This document shows, piece by piece, positions 36,668 to 49,240 of a stretch of DNA of 64,000 nucleotides (position 1 is the first letter of the stretch; each line of letters begins with the position of its first letter). The position numbers were made by a program, and so were the translations under genes. The notes beneath the pieces were generated by a model. That model had not been told where the DNA came from. It saw only the letters and a list, made by a program, of their open reading frames with translations, and ran no database searches. The stretch comes from Isoetes taiwanensis (Eukaryota; Streptophyta; Lycopodiopsida; Isoetales; Isoetaceae): NCBI GenBank assembly GCA_021234155.1, contig JAJEKV010000046.1, forward strand, positions 6,393,012 to 6,457,011, written 5' to 3'.

Positions 36668-37771
36668 GCATCGGGCGAATTCATCCCTGTGCCAGGATAA
36701 TCAGAACTCCAAAAGCGAAAAATCAGGCTGCGACAGAGGTCATAGCGGCAGAGCAAGAAACAGGGGAAAAGCCCGTGGTGCAAGAATTTTGGGTCATTGT
36801 CTTTATTGTTTCTAGACACGTGTCAGCACCAAATAGCTTCAAACAAAATAGCAGCAAATAAATACCTTCAAACAAAAAATGAAACTGACTTATATATGAG
36901 TGATAAAGTGGAAGTTACAATCTTTCTCTATGGGGAGAAAGAGGTTGGAGAGCATGAATTTGCCAAGATGTGGCACGGGAGATGGAAATTGCGTAATCAT
37001 GGAATGTTGGATGACCATAGGAAAAACTCATGACCTAAGGGTATTAGCACGAAAATGGCCCTAGCTACACTATTAGTAAATGTTAGAAATGTGATGCTCA
37101 TGGTTATTATTTTGGTTATGTAGTATTACAGATGTGGTATCAAATGTTGGATGCATGGTATATTTTATTTGGAATTGGCATTTCCATTGGGGTATACATA
37201 TTAATGAAAAATACATGTGATTTGCATCTGATTGTTGATATCATCATGATTGTCATATTGGATATTGCATTAATTGCAAGGATAGTGATGTTGGAACATG
37301 TAGCATGTGCCATATTGCATAAGTGCATAATCTCCGGTGCCGGAGTCCATGTGCGGTGGGTTGGACTTGCGGTTGTGTTTGTGCGTGACATCGGGCATTG
37401 TTATCCCGGTTGCATTCTTTGTCGCGCTACATGGCAGAAGTGGTCCTCCAGTGCTGGACGCAGCGTGGATGGGTGTGTACAGATGAGGCAAACCCCGCCC
37501 ATATTGGCTGCAGGGCCTGATCAGCCCGGGTGGCATGTTAGAACCGGAGTAGGCACTGTATGCGGATGAGATTGCTAATGCATGGAATATGAGGTGTTAT
37601 TGTGGTATATATATGCATGCTATTCTGGTTGGTTGGATGCAGTGGGACTATTGGTGGTAAAGTTGCATAGGTGCTATGTTATAAGTTGTTATGCATGAAT
37701 GGTTCCTAGAATGCTCCAAACCCTTACTTAGTCTTTAGGACTAACCCCCAGGTTGGTGTAAGCAGTAACTG

Positions 37772-38155
37772 ATGGAGCCGAGTGCAGTAAGGCCGCAACC
37801 CGAGGTTAGAGGCCCCGATAGGACCAGAGAGTTGGAGTCTAGATTTCCCCCAGGAGCAGAGTTCCGGCGTGAGGAGGTGCTAGATTTCCTTCGCGAGTTG
37901 GAGGACGAGGCTAGTGTACAGGTGCCAGAGATTGTCCAGAGCTCAGAAGAAGGCCATCCTTCTGGAGTAGAAACTAGTGTGGGATCTACCCCCGGTTTTG
38001 TGGAACCTTCTCTAGAAGGCAATGAAGTACAACTATATGCAGATGAAGGGGATGACCTCCAATTGGATTCGAGAGATCAAGTGGCTATAGATGCCTTAAT
38101 CAGTGAACCTTCTGATGATAAGAGCTCTTGTATTGAAGACTTTTCTCATAACTAA
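37772..38155 (+). CDS. Acidic 127-residue ORF of unknown function
   Basis: A complete ORF from ATG to TAA with a Glu/Asp-rich composition (e.g. FRREEVLDFLRELEDEASVQ) and no recognised domain. The surrounding sequence (37.3-37.8 kb) is richer in GC than its neighbours and resembles retroelement LTR or UTR sequence, so this may be a transposon remnant rather than a host gene. Confidence 0.3.
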   Translation: MEPSAVRPQPEVRGPDRTRELESRFPPGAEFRREEVLDFLRELEDEASVQVPEIVQSSEEGHPSGVETSVGSTPGFVEPSLEGNEVQLYADEGDDLQLDSRDQVAIDALISEPSDDKSSCIEDFSHN

Positions 38156-39215
38156 TAGTTATACGGATTGTGGATTTGACATTGTTAAGGTTTTGGATGT
38201 ATATACATGTACTATGTGATTTGTTTTCAACATTTGTTGGATATCTACTGTAAATAAAGATTGGATTCTTTACCATGTCATATGGGTTACATGTTGCATA
38301 AGATATTTAATTAGCCCAACCTCCCTTGTCAAGTGCTAGTAGCAATGTAATGGAACCAACAGGATCCCAAGCTGCATCAGAGAGGCCAGCTTGGCAAGCC
38401 CGTTACAAATTCCCATATGTAATAATCTCATAATGCCAAATTGTGGCTGTTCTTGAAATCCTGCCACAAGCGGAGATGACCACTAAAGCACCAATATTCA
38501 AGACGAGTTATACTTGTTGAAAGCCATCGGTGTTGTGTCTTGAGGTGCATGGACGAACAAGAGGAGTAGAGCCAGGGCGTTGAGGCAAAGGTGTCTAAAG
38601 AAAAGATGATGTAACCTGAAACCAATTGAAAGATGTAAAGAAACCAACAGTTGCACAACTTTCCATGCGTTCAGAAGCCCTCGAAGAAAAGGAGATGTAT
38701 GAGGAAAAGCAGAAGTTGCAAATTACTTATTTAAAGTAGTTAATGTTTTAGTTCAGTTTGCTAATTTAAGATTGAAACTCCTTAGAGGAGGTAGGTGAAT
38801 TTTATAGGTATAAGCTTGTTTATAGTACATCTTGAGACAACAATTATGGCTGCAGCATAATAGTTGGTCTTGTTATCCATTATCATTATAATAAAAACTC
38901 TTTAGCCTTTATGGTTTGAATTTGAGCTTGTTTGTTTTATTGCAAAGTTTTGGAATGCAGTTGGTAGTTCCAACATGGAATTGTGCAAGTTGAAAGACCT
39001 TTTTCAGCATGGCTTGCTGGGTTGTCGAGCCCCATCTACTCTGAAGAGATATTCACAACCTTGACATGAGTTTAAAACTTGGTGTTATGCTAGGGACCTG
39101 TGCTGCCTCCCTGCTTCTCCTTCTACTATTTGTCTTCTTACTTATGCTATGGCATTTTGGTAACTTCAAGTCATGAGTCAATGCTATTCTAGAATCTATT
39201 AGCTTCCATCATGTT

Positions 39216-39419
39216 TTGGCAGGTCTACCCAAGCTCAATGATCACCCTCTTGTGGGCCTTGCTCATGATATTACCAAGCGTGCTGGGAAATGCCCTTTGT
39301 TCGCTGATTTGGTCCGCCATATTATTGATAAGTTTTCTGGACCAAATGCCACTTTGTTAGATCTCATGCGTTGTGTCGCCATTGTCCTTGCCTTTGTCGT
39401 ATTTTTTCGTAGTGCATAG
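39216..39419 (+). other. Exon-like coding fragment, unrecognised
   Basis: After a TTTTGGCAG acceptor-like site one frame reads GLPKLNDHPLVGLAHDITKR, then CPLFADLVRHIIDKF. It looks like coding sequence but I do not know the family. A second coding-like piece on the same strand lies after the tandem array at about 40990-41155 (SETSKDTYVCPTLRKQLS). Confidence 0.35.
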
Positions 39420-39526
39420 TTACTCGATCTTCATTAGCATAAGATTATTTTTGTTTCTGCACATGCTAGTTTCTTCATTCGTTCCTGTAAAAATGACCAA
39501 CATGCCTCCAGTGCTTGGGTCTCGTT

Positions 39527-40830
39527 CCTGTTATTTTGCTACACATTCTAAACGAGATGCACCCTAGACTACCACACCCAGATCGTATGTTGGAGCCCCT
39601 GAGCACCTCTCATTTTTCTTATAGTCATTTATGATTGGAGGCGCCTATGATTTTGAAATATGAAATACGATTTCGCCTAAGTTTTTGAGGGAATATCGAA
39701 CCTCTGTACGACTTTGCTTAAGATTTTAGAATATGAAATACGGGAGCTCGAACCTCTACCAAAATGATTCAATATCCTAACTAAGACTACTTTAACCAAT
39801 ATACCCAGTGAACTAATGCAATTATTTTAAATCTATGGTTTTTTTATAACAATTTATTCGATTGTTTTATGGATATATGGTCTATGGTGTCAGGAATTAT
39901 TATTTTTACATCCATATCAAATCCCCCTAGAACCCCCTGTTATTTTGCTACATATTCTAAACGAGATGCACCTTGGACTACCATAGTCGTCGAATTTGTC
40001 GATCCCATGACCCAGATCGTATGTGGGCCCCTGGGCACCTCTCATTTTGCTTATAGTCATTTATGATTGGAGGCGCCTATGATTTTAAAATATGAAATAC
40101 GATTTCGCCTAAGATTTTGAGGGAATATCGAACCTCTATACAACTTTGTCTAAGATTTTAGAATATGAAATACACGAGCTCGAACCTCTACCAAGATTCA
40201 ATATCTTAACTAAGACTACTTTAACCAATATACCTAGTGAGCTAATGCGATTGTTTTTTATCTTGATTCTATGATTTTTTTATAACAATTTATTCGATTG
40301 TTTTATGGATATATGGTCTATGGTTTCAGGAATTGTTATTTTTACATCCATATCAAATCCCCTTGGAACCCCTGTTACTTTGCTACATATTCTAAACGAG
40401 ATGCACCCTGTACTACCACAGTCGTCGGATTCGTTGATCCCACGACCAGATCATATGTTGGTGCCCCTGGGCACCTCTCATTTTGCTTATAGTCATTTAT
40501 GATTGGAGACGCCTATGATTTTGAAATATGAAATACGATTTTGCCTAAGGTTTTGAGGGAATATCGAACCTCTATACGACTTTGCCTAAGATTTTAGAAT
40601 ATGAAATACGGGAGCTCGAACCTCTACCAAAATAATTCAATATCCTAAATAAGACTACTTTAACCAATATACCTAGAGAGCTAATGCGATTATTTTTTAT
40701 CTTGAATCTATAGTTTTTTTAAAACAATTTATTCGATTGTTTTATGGATATATGGCCTATGGCTTCAGGAATTATTATTTTTACATCCATATCAAATCCC
40801 CCTGGAACCCTCTGTTATTTTACTACATGT
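39527..40830. repeat. Tandem array of a 0.41-0.44 kb unit, about three copies
   Basis: The phrase CTGTTA(T/C)TTTGCTACA followed by TTCTAAACGAGATGCACC starts units at 39527, 39936 and 40371. A partial fourth starts at 40811. Each unit carries CGAACCTCTA, AAGACTACTTTAACCAATAT and ATGGATATATGG at the same offsets. Confidence 0.93.
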
Positions 40831-42046
40831 TGTTCTATAGCTCTAGTAGAACATCTTATCTTACTTGCTGGTCATAGAGAGGTAGCTGGTCCTGCTGGTG
40901 GTCCTTTGTTCAAAAACATCATAGTTTCTAAAGGTCATCATTCTCTGCATCAGAAGCCTATTGCATACTCTACTGGTTCTGGCATTGCTTGCTTGCTATC
41001 GAAGGAGATAATGCTACTATTGCTGCAGCTTTTAATATCCTCGATCGTCGTTCCAAAGCTCATGGTCGTCGGATGTCAGAAACATCTAAGGACACTTATG
41101 TATGTCCAACCTTGAGGAAGCAGCTTTCTATTATGCGTGTTTTGGGACTTCAAGAATCTATTCCATTGATACCATGTCGAAGACCCCAGAATGGTATTCT
41201 CCTGCTTTCTGCCTCTTTGTCAGCATGTTTCTGTTTATGGAGATGTCTGCAAGTGCCAGTCCACCTTGTCTCTATAGCTCTAGAAGTCACATTTACCTTT
41301 GTTTTCAATAAATAGATGGTAAATGGACTTCTAGAGATATGAAACAAGTGTCACGAGTAGTTGGCTATCAGGCTCTCGCCTTATTTGTAGTTTGGCATAT
41401 AGGTTTCTTGCATCGGCAGTGTTGTGCACATCTCCACATTGGAAATTTTCCTGAGCTCTCTTCCTCCCCCCAACCCTCCCTTTTTTGTTCCCTTTTTCTG
41501 CAGATACATAGGCCACCTGCTCTAGTTTTCCTGTTTGACCTTGCCAATATGGCTTGCCTTGGTTATTGCTATATTAATTGGTTATGGCCATGGAGCCTTG
41601 GTGGCTTATACCGATAGGAGACTCTTGCTTTATAGTTTTAAAGTCTTGGTGGCTTGTTTACTGTTTAAAGCCTTGGTGGTTGTTTTATGGTTTTAGAGCC
41701 TTGGTGGCTTATGTTTGTAGCCTCTGGTGCCAGTGGACCCTGGGTCTTATTTTACTCGTGTTATTTTTTGCAGGATGACGCGGTCGTTTGCAATTTTGGC
41801 TGGTGAAGTTGCTGCTTTCGATCAGGTTCCTAAATAGATGGCAGCTCACATCTGCATGTGGTTTTCCTTTTACAACATATCTGCAAATCCAAAAAGGCAT
41901 GTAGGCATGAGGGTTTCTTTCTTTTTCAGTTGTGAATACCATCTCTTAGATGGTTGTTTATCTTTAGGGTTTCCTTGAAAATCTGAAAGGGCGAAGGTTT
42001 CATCCTAGGAATAATCTTCTCTCTTAAAGCATGAGCTATGGATATG

Positions 42047-42200
42047 CCCACAAGGGCCATATGTATCATGTTTTAGTTTACGGAGATGTCCACAAGGGCC
42101 ATTTTGTCAGCACGTTTCTGTTTATGGAGATGCCCACAAGGGCCATTTTGCCAGCATGTTTCTGTTATGGAGATGCCCACAAGGATCATTTTGTCCACCT
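42047..42200. repeat. Minisatellite with GCCCACAAGG(G/A)(C/T)CAT core
   Basis: Four imperfect copies of a unit containing GGAGATGCCCACAAGGGCC at about 45-57 bp spacing. A related phrase (GTTTATGGAGATGTCTGCAAG) lies near 41230. Confidence 0.8.
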
Positions 42201-42304
42201 TGTCTCTAGAGCTCTAGAATGTTTAATTCAATGGGTTTTGTGGGTAAGAACACATAGCAATTAGCAGTTGGGATACTTCAAAGTGACCCTTATTAATCTA
42301 ATAT

Positions 42305-42403
42305 AAGTTGTCTTAAGCTCTTTTTTTTTTTTTTTTTTTTTTGAGAGAATGAAGTTTTTTCCATTAATTATAAAAGAAAAGTACAATAAAGTTGTCTTAA
42401 GCT
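42305..42403 (-). mobile_element. Very short LINE 3'-end insertion with 15-bp target duplication
   Basis: AAGTTGTCTTAAGCT occurs at 42305-42319 and again at 42389-42403. Between them are a T22 run (42321-42342), i.e. a poly-A tail on the minus strand, and about 46 bases of LINE-like 3' sequence (TTTTATAATTAATGGAAAAA on the minus strand). Confidence 0.88.
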
Positions 42404-43379
42404 GGGCTTGAAATTAACAACTTGGACTAACAAAAGCAAAGGCCTATGGATTTATGCTAAGAGTAACAAGATATCTTTGACAAGGTAAGTATAGGTTGAA
42501 GAGACTCTGAGGACCAAGAGATGGTATTGTCTCTGGGAGAGCACTATGGTTAGAATCAAACCTCAAACAAAGGGATTGAATAGGCCAAATGTCAATTGGA
42601 ATAATTGTTGATAACATTTTTTTAATGCCCTCAAGAAGGAGGCACAAATATCTCTAAGCAGGGCTTAGAGTGATAAAGCTATGCTTAAATATGTTTATTT
42701 AAGTACTAACTATGGAATTTGATTATTAGGGAATAGTGTATTATGGGTGATAGGGCTTAGAGAGTAGTAAAACCTCTTCTAAGTAGGACTTAGGGAGTAG
42801 TAAACAAAAAAAAAAAAAAAAAAAAAACAAACAAACAAATAAACAAAAAGTTTTTTTTTGAAGGGCAAACAAAAAGTTTATTAATCAGCAAGAATAAGTA
42901 CAAAATGAATATTTCTCATCTAGTTGTGTAAGCATAAGAGGGTGCTGCTGGAACATGAGCCAGCAATACCATGTGCTTACTCTATACTAGATAAGTAAAA
43001 GGAGATTAGGCTCTGCTTAAGAGTCTAACTTGCATTGAACTTGTAACGACATCAAATTTGATGTGACTACTGGAATCTCAGGAGAGTTTGAAGATGTATC
43101 CTGGGCCTACGACAAGATAGTATTATCTTCAGCCAAATCAGCCCACTGAAGTGGAGCAAAGTGACCATATGCAACAGGAGAAGCAGAATCACGTATAGCA
43201 AGTGCTGAGGAGAGCTGAGATATAGAGGTGTTAGAGCCCTTGGCTGACTTTCAAGGTTGACGAAGAGCAGGTGGATGTTTAGGTGGAGGGTGGGCACCAT
43301 GACGATCAATGTCCATGTACTGCCCACAAGCCTCTTCAACTTGCCCTTGCGACCTCTGAATCTCATCCAACATTTGCCT
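42404..43379. other. LINE 3' tail and unrecognised sequence
   Basis: There is an A22 run at 42806-42827. A second LINE-type 3' end on the minus strand (fwd TTTTTTTTTGAAGGGC near 42851) resembles the tail of the short insertion upstream. No gene is seen. Confidence 0.5.
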
Positions 43380-43580
43380 CTATTGATCCAGCAGCAGAGG
43401 CTTGGGATCAACGGCTGGAATATATGTAAAGGAAGTCACAGGGGGGCGAGAGATATCTATTGAAGAAGGAGCAGAGCTAGAAGTAGGATTTGCAACAGAG
43501 GCAACTGGAGGAGCCTGCTGGTAAGACTTACGATGTTGAGCAAAGAGAGGGGCCTTAAGGAACATAAGAGACAGCTCTGG
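43380..43580 (-). pseudogene. Pro/Gln-rich coding remnant joined to LINE-A
   Basis: The minus strand reads KSYQQAPPVASVANPTSSSA, then after a TAG continues in frame as RQMLDEIQRSQGQVEEACGQ. It is not LINE reverse transcriptase although it follows that frame directly. Function unknown. Confidence 0.35.
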
Positions 43581-43599
43581 GCCATTTAACAATCGTAGC

Positions 43600-45239
43600 T
43601 TGAACAGAAAGAATATGGGCCCACTTGTATTAGTCAAAGATATTGGTCTCCAGTTAGAAAACTCAGATGGTTTCTCAACTTTTGGAATTAGAGAAACAAA
43701 ACCACTAGCAATTGAGGGATGAAGATATTTAGATTCCCAGAAACCCTTGATAAATGTCATGAAGTCATTTTGCGTAATGTCCCAGAAGCTCAAGAAAAAT
43801 TCAGGGGGAAAGCCATCAGGTCCAGGAGACTTACCATGCTTAAAACTCTTGCGAATAGAGAAGATTTCATTAGAATTTGGAATATGAGATAGAGAAATAT
43901 CCATTTTATAATGATCATTAGGAATTCAATGAGATAAGTAAATTTTTTATCTTTAATTGATTCACCAGCACCTGGGATATTATTCCCAGAAAACAACATA
44001 GAGTATTTGTTATAGAAGAAATTAGCAATCATGAGAGGAGCTCAAAGTGCTACCAGAATCATCATTAATGGCATTGGTTAAACTCTTAATTTGTCTCGAC
44101 TTAGCAACCCTAAAAAAGAATTTGGTACAACCAGAATCCATATCATTAGTATATTTAATCTTATATCTAATGGTAACACCTTTGGCTTCAATCTCTTCAA
44201 TGAATTTAATTCTCCTCTCAAGGTTTTCTTCTTGAAGGTGTAAAATAGAATTATAGGGATCATCTTGCAAAGCCATTCTAGTATCTCTCATTTGATGGAA
44301 TAAAATCTTCTTCTCAGTAGCTTTAGCTGTATGAAGTTGCTTTATCCATTCTTTAATCCAAGCTTTGGAGGATTTCAGATTAGCGTAGAAGCTTTTCATG
44401 GAATTATAATCAGACACTCTGGGGAGATTGGAGTAAAAATCTCTGAATTGCTCACAGAAAGTTCTATTTTGAAGCATACTAGAATTGAACTTATATGGAA
44501 TATTTTCCAGATCTTGGAATAGAGATTTGATGATTGGTGCAGAGAAATAGAGGCTGATGGTCAGAAATGGCTATAGACTCATCACTAGTAACATAGGCAT
44601 TATCATAAAAATTAGTTCCAGAAATATTCAAGTAGAATCTGTCAAGAGCACAGTAAATTCTAGCATCTCCTTTTCTCTTGTTTGACTAGGTATATTTAGC
44701 AGATGAAGAAGGAATCAATAACAAGGAATTATCATCAATAAAGTTGCTCCAATTAAACTTTTCAAGTCTGGTCATGTTGATTTTGCATCCTAACTTTTGA
44801 TCCCAAGTTGGGGTATTGTTAAAATCCCCTGCTACAATCCAATCCACAGTATTCTGATTCTTCATCCAGATATTAATATCAGACCACAGAAGCTCCCTCT
44901 CCTTTGGATTAGTTAAGGCATAAATATTAATAAGATCAAAAGGCTTATCCTTATTTTTGAAAATAGTAGATTGCCACATTCTATTTGGATTGTTATAAAA
45001 TAGCTCAGTTTGCAAATCCTTCCAAAGCATACATATACCTCCTGAGGTACCATTTGCTTCCATCCAAATTGAAGAGCTACTAGGTAGAATCCACTCACCC
45101 AAGTTAGCACACTCAAATTTCTGTAACTTCAATTCCTGAAGCAAAATAATATTTGCCTTATAAGATTTAATTTGAGAAATAACTCTTCTCCTTTAAGGGC
45201 TCCTTTTATCCCTCTAAGATTCCAAGATAGTATCTTCAT
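43600..45239 (-). pseudogene. LINE-A ORF2: endonuclease and N-terminal reverse transcriptase
   Basis: L1-type ORF2 nicks DNA and copies its RNA at the nick. From 45239 down the minus strand reads MKILSWNLRGIKGALKGEEL, the start of the apurinic-like endonuclease. It continues with GGICMLWKDL and DWIVAGDFNNTP (AGDFN motif), a linker with coiled-coil character (44477-44022), then KSPGPDGFPPEFFLSFW, FVSLIPKVEKP and NWRPISLTN, which are the first reverse transcriptase blocks. A frameshift lies near 45140. The catalytic Y-x-D-D block and the rest are missing, because the sequence switches to unrelated coding near 43600. Confidence 0.88.
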
Positions 45240-45360
45240 GGGAAGGAAGAGAGAAGACAGGGAGGAAGGAGAAGGAGCACTATATGTGCTTAGTCTTAGC
45301 TTTTCCTTTTTTCTCTTTTTTTTGCTTGCTTCTAGTGTTATTAGCTGGAGCATTTAGATG

Positions 45361-45540
45361 AGCAGAGATATTTGCTTTTTCATTGTCTTTGACTTTCTTA
45401 GATTCTTGTATACTTTTATGAACAGGGGCAGGAATGTTTAAGGTAATACTCAGATTATTTTTTTCTTTTATACAGGAATTTTCTTTGTCACTATCATCAT
45501 CCTTAGAAGAAACACCTCCAGGAATAAATTCAAATAATTA
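45361..45540 (-). pseudogene. LINE-A, distal end of ORF1
   Basis: The minus strand reads EFIPGGVSSKDDDSDKENSC and so on to NTRSKQKK just before ORF2. It completes the ORF1 that is interrupted at about 51430, with LINE-B inserted between. Confidence 0.6.
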
Positions 45541-46593
45541 TTGACAGACAAATTAATAAGAATAGAATAGAATATGATTTTATCGTCCACTGAGACCAAC
45601 TGGCCTATGGGACCCAAGTACAAAGAGAGAGCAGCAGGTGTATTACTACCAGGATTAAAAAACCCCCGCCCCGAAGGGTTTTCGGGGGAAAAACCTTAGT
45701 AGCAATAAGGATGCTGACATACTGCACAGTTATATACATAATCACAAGTATGCAACCGAGGTTAATGTCGGGGGGGGAATAACCGAGTCCCTCGTATCCA
45801 TTACCTCCTCGAGGTACGATCCCAACAAGCCTACAGAGGCCGTGCTCGGTAGCTCATGCAAGGCCCGATGGGGCACAACTAACCGAGCATACCGAGCCCG
45901 ATATGCTCGTGCGGCCAGCCCGGAGGGGTGTGACTTTCATCCTCAATGGCCTGCTGACAGCCAGACGGACAGGTGTCCTCACGCTGCTCCCCGAATCCAT
46001 CTCCCCGTCTCAATGCGAGGTGATGTGCACTGTCTTGCGAATGGAAGCAATCACCTGCGCTTTTTCATGGGTAGATGGGTGCGCAGTAGTGGTGTGGGCC
46101 CCTCGTGAGCATGGGATTAACCTCATTGTCGATAATTTACCACCTTGATATGTGACGGGGCCTCTCAGATCCCAAAGCTTGGCCATGAAGCAAGCATCCA
46201 ATCATTGCTTCAAGGCAGCTGCGTTCCTTCGCAGGTATGCACCGGTCCATATCCGTGTGCTGCACATTCCATAGCGAAACCACCGGGCTTGCTTTTGTCT
46301 TTCCAAAGAGGCTTTGAGTCGCCAAAGGGCCCATCGCCAACGCCAAAGCAAGGTTGGGCAGCCGGGCTTCATCCATAGCCACCACCTTCGGAAGTAAATA
46401 ATGTGACGCTCCAAATAAGCAACCCTCTCAGAATGGAAGGAAGCCTGTCTCTTGGAGCAAGATCTGATATGGGACCGTGGATTTCACTCCCAGTGCCCGG
46501 GCCAAAGTAAGCCTTACATACGCTCTAGATCGTTCCAAGTGGTGAGGGATATCAGCGGCCCCCACACTTCGCCCCCCATAGAGGAGGACCGGT

Positions 46594-47749
46594 TCAACCA
46601 AGACCACCCGAACAAGTGTGCCCGGTGATCCCATGCATACTGCTCTGTCTTGTGGATGTTGTTTTGCATTGCATCTGTGGCTTTCCACCTGCAAAGACCC
46701 GTAACCTGATGGATGCATCCCAGTGTGTGGTAGTAGAAAACTCAATGCCCAAATACTTATAAGACTGAGCCACCTCCACTACCTGCCCCTGGTAAGTGAA
46801 TGAGGGAAGACGTGGGTGCCGGGATGATGGGACCAGCAGCACCCTTGTCTTGGCCAAGTTAACTCTCATGTCAGTGAATTGGTAGAAAGTGTCCAAAGCA
46901 TCCAGGTGGCGTTGCATGTCCTCTCGGGGTATATCGCGAAGCAGGTCAACATCATCGGCATATATGAGTTGCGGGGATTATGTGGTGCATCAACTGGCGC
47001 CTCCCCTCGTGCTCAGCTAGCCATTCTTCTAGCTGGTCAATGTACAAGCGAAGAGCATCGGGGATAGAGGGCAGCCCCTACGCACCCCAATGCTACTAAC
47101 AACGGCTCCCCGCCAAAGTGAGACGACCGGAGCAAGCCTCATTATAGTCTGTATATAGCATTCGCAAGTCGACGGGGGTCCCTAGTCGCCCTCAATCTGT
47201 CCCACAACTTATCCCGAGGCAGCGTGTCAAAAGCCTTTGCGAAATCCACAAAACAACAAGTCTGGTCGGCTGCCGATTCGGCTATCCTCTATGAGTGTTC
47301 GCAGAGTGAAGATATGGTCAATAGTATAATGCCGGGCGGAAGCTGCGCCTTGGCGAGCTCGCACTTCTCCATCCTCTGCCCAAAGTGTCAATCGCCCGGC
47401 TCAAGAATCCCGGCAAGCAACTTGGCAAAGACAGAACCCGACCATAATGGTAACGATGGTTGGTCGGGTGGGCTCTCCGCTTTGTATATGGGCACAACTC
47501 TACTTGGTAGTCCAGTCGCGGGGAAGCCTTCTTGCAATGCTCTATTGAAGAGTCTTTGTGAGAACCGACCATTGGGGCCCGCCCACTTGAGAAGCTCTGC
47601 GCATACCATCCAAATCTGTTGCCTTCCCCGCAGCGGCGTTGCAGGCCCATTATGACATCCCCTTCGGTAATGACCCGATTGCTAGGCCCTGTCTGAGAAT
47701 CCGGTGCCCGGCTTCCCATTGGGTCATACAAATGCCGCAAGTATCTCAC
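46594..47749 (-). pseudogene. LINE-B reverse transcriptase
   Basis: The minus strand reads AELLKWAGPNGRFSQRLFNR, then LPSRVVPIYKAESP. Further on it reads IYADDVDLLRDIPREDMQRH and MRVNLAKTRVLL, then YKYLGIEFS. The YADD catalytic box is at 46951-46962. These are the RT palm and thumb blocks of a LINE. The clade differs from LINE-A, and several frame breaks make it inactive. Confidence 0.85.
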
Positions 47750-48349
47750 CCATTGTTCCCGGATAATATTTCCTGTGGGTCGTGCGAGGCTTACTCAAGA
47801 CCTTTCTCCGTAAGGCCCTAGGGTGGCGGTCTAGAAGACCAAACATCAAGGCCGAGCTCGCAAGGTACCGGGCTTTCTTGGTCTTGAGGAAGGAGCGGTA
47901 TTGACGGGCGGCCTGGGCGGCGAATGGTGGGGTCCAAAGACTTGGCGGAGCCATCGTTTTAGATTCGACATTAGATCATCGAACCCGGTGATTGGGGGAA
48001 GGTGGTTGCAGCCCCTGTGGATGGATCGAGAGCGGTCTCTCCCAAAGCATCATCTCCTACCCTCGGAAGGAGCCGGTTCAGTTTGGGCGTCTGCTGTTGA
48101 AGTGTGGGGAGTTGCAGCACTCCCGGCAGCTCGGCATCCTCGCATAGACCGCCGCATGATCATAGTCCGGGCAACCGTGGTACATGGGGTGTTGGGGCAA
48201 TGGGTGCTCGGTTGGCTTTGCCCAATCTATCCGCAAGAACAGGGGATGATGGTCGAGTCTACTTCCTCGTCCCGCCACCCGTCCCGACACCGCGAGCGAG
48301 TGATCAAGTGTAGGCATTGCTTTCGTCTGCTAGCACGTAATCCACCACA

Positions 48350-49240
48350 CCGGTGCCGCCCCCACAGTTCTCCCGTCTACAAGTGAAGCGGCCGGAGGGG
48401 CGGCCATTTATGCCCAACCATTGCAAATGACCAGGTCAAAGATATGCGCCGACAACGGCGGTACCCACCATATACCGTGTCACCGGGCGTCATCCGGCCT
48501 TTGGCCAAACCATCTCTCTGCGGGGTCCATTTGCAACACATCCTCGCCTAGAGGTGCGGATTTTGGGATGCTCTCTCCCTCGGTGCGGCGCATTGAAATC
48601 TCCAAGCAACATGACCTTGCCCAATTGTTTGTAGTCTCAGTATGTCATCATATAGATCGACATAGGGCTCCTGCATGTCCACATCCGCGCGTGTGGTAAA
48701 AGTTGCTCTCGGCGATGTGGGAAGTAGCAAGCATACAAAGAGAGGGTCACATCGCTGTTTCAAGACTGCCCGCGGTATCTATTGTGCGCCTGTCTCCGCC
48801 TTTACACTGTGGAGAGACCGATTGGGCCAAAGCTGTCCGGTAATAACACGCGAATTCCTCCGGTGTCCTCGTTTCGGTGCACTCATTGAAGACCGGAGTA
48901 GCGCGGTATCCCGGCAAATCGGGTGCCTTTGTGACCCGGCATGTTCCCATGTTTCCATGAGGAAGATAAGGTCCATGTCCATGGCGGCGGAATTGAGATC
49001 GCCCCTTCTCGCCATGGAAAGCCACGACAATTCCGTGGATACCACGGCCGAGGCATGATCCCTATTTAGTGGCATGCATCGCCACTTCAGTCCGGTGGTA
49101 GTGGTGGTCCCGTGGGGAGCGGAAGATGTGGATGCCCGTGCGGGGGGCCCCTCCCGAGAGGGGACTCGAGGGGCCGGAGTGCTGCATCCCCGTTTGGCTG
49201 CTTGAATTGGCGATCCTTCCCGGACCAGCCCACCCCCCAT
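48350..49240 (-). pseudogene. LINE-B endonuclease
   Basis: Minus-strand pieces DLIFLMETWEHAGSQ and PRATFTTRADVDMQEPYVDL resemble the endonuclease/exonuclease/phosphatase fold of LINE ORF2. A continuation in another frame (VMLLGDFNAR) carries the GDFN motif. Frameshifts separate the pieces. Confidence 0.7.

Noticed and set aside
37134-37150. TGGTATCAAATG as a tRNA-Met primer-binding site
   Set aside because: It departs from TGGTATCAGAGC after eight bases, and no LTR end precedes it.
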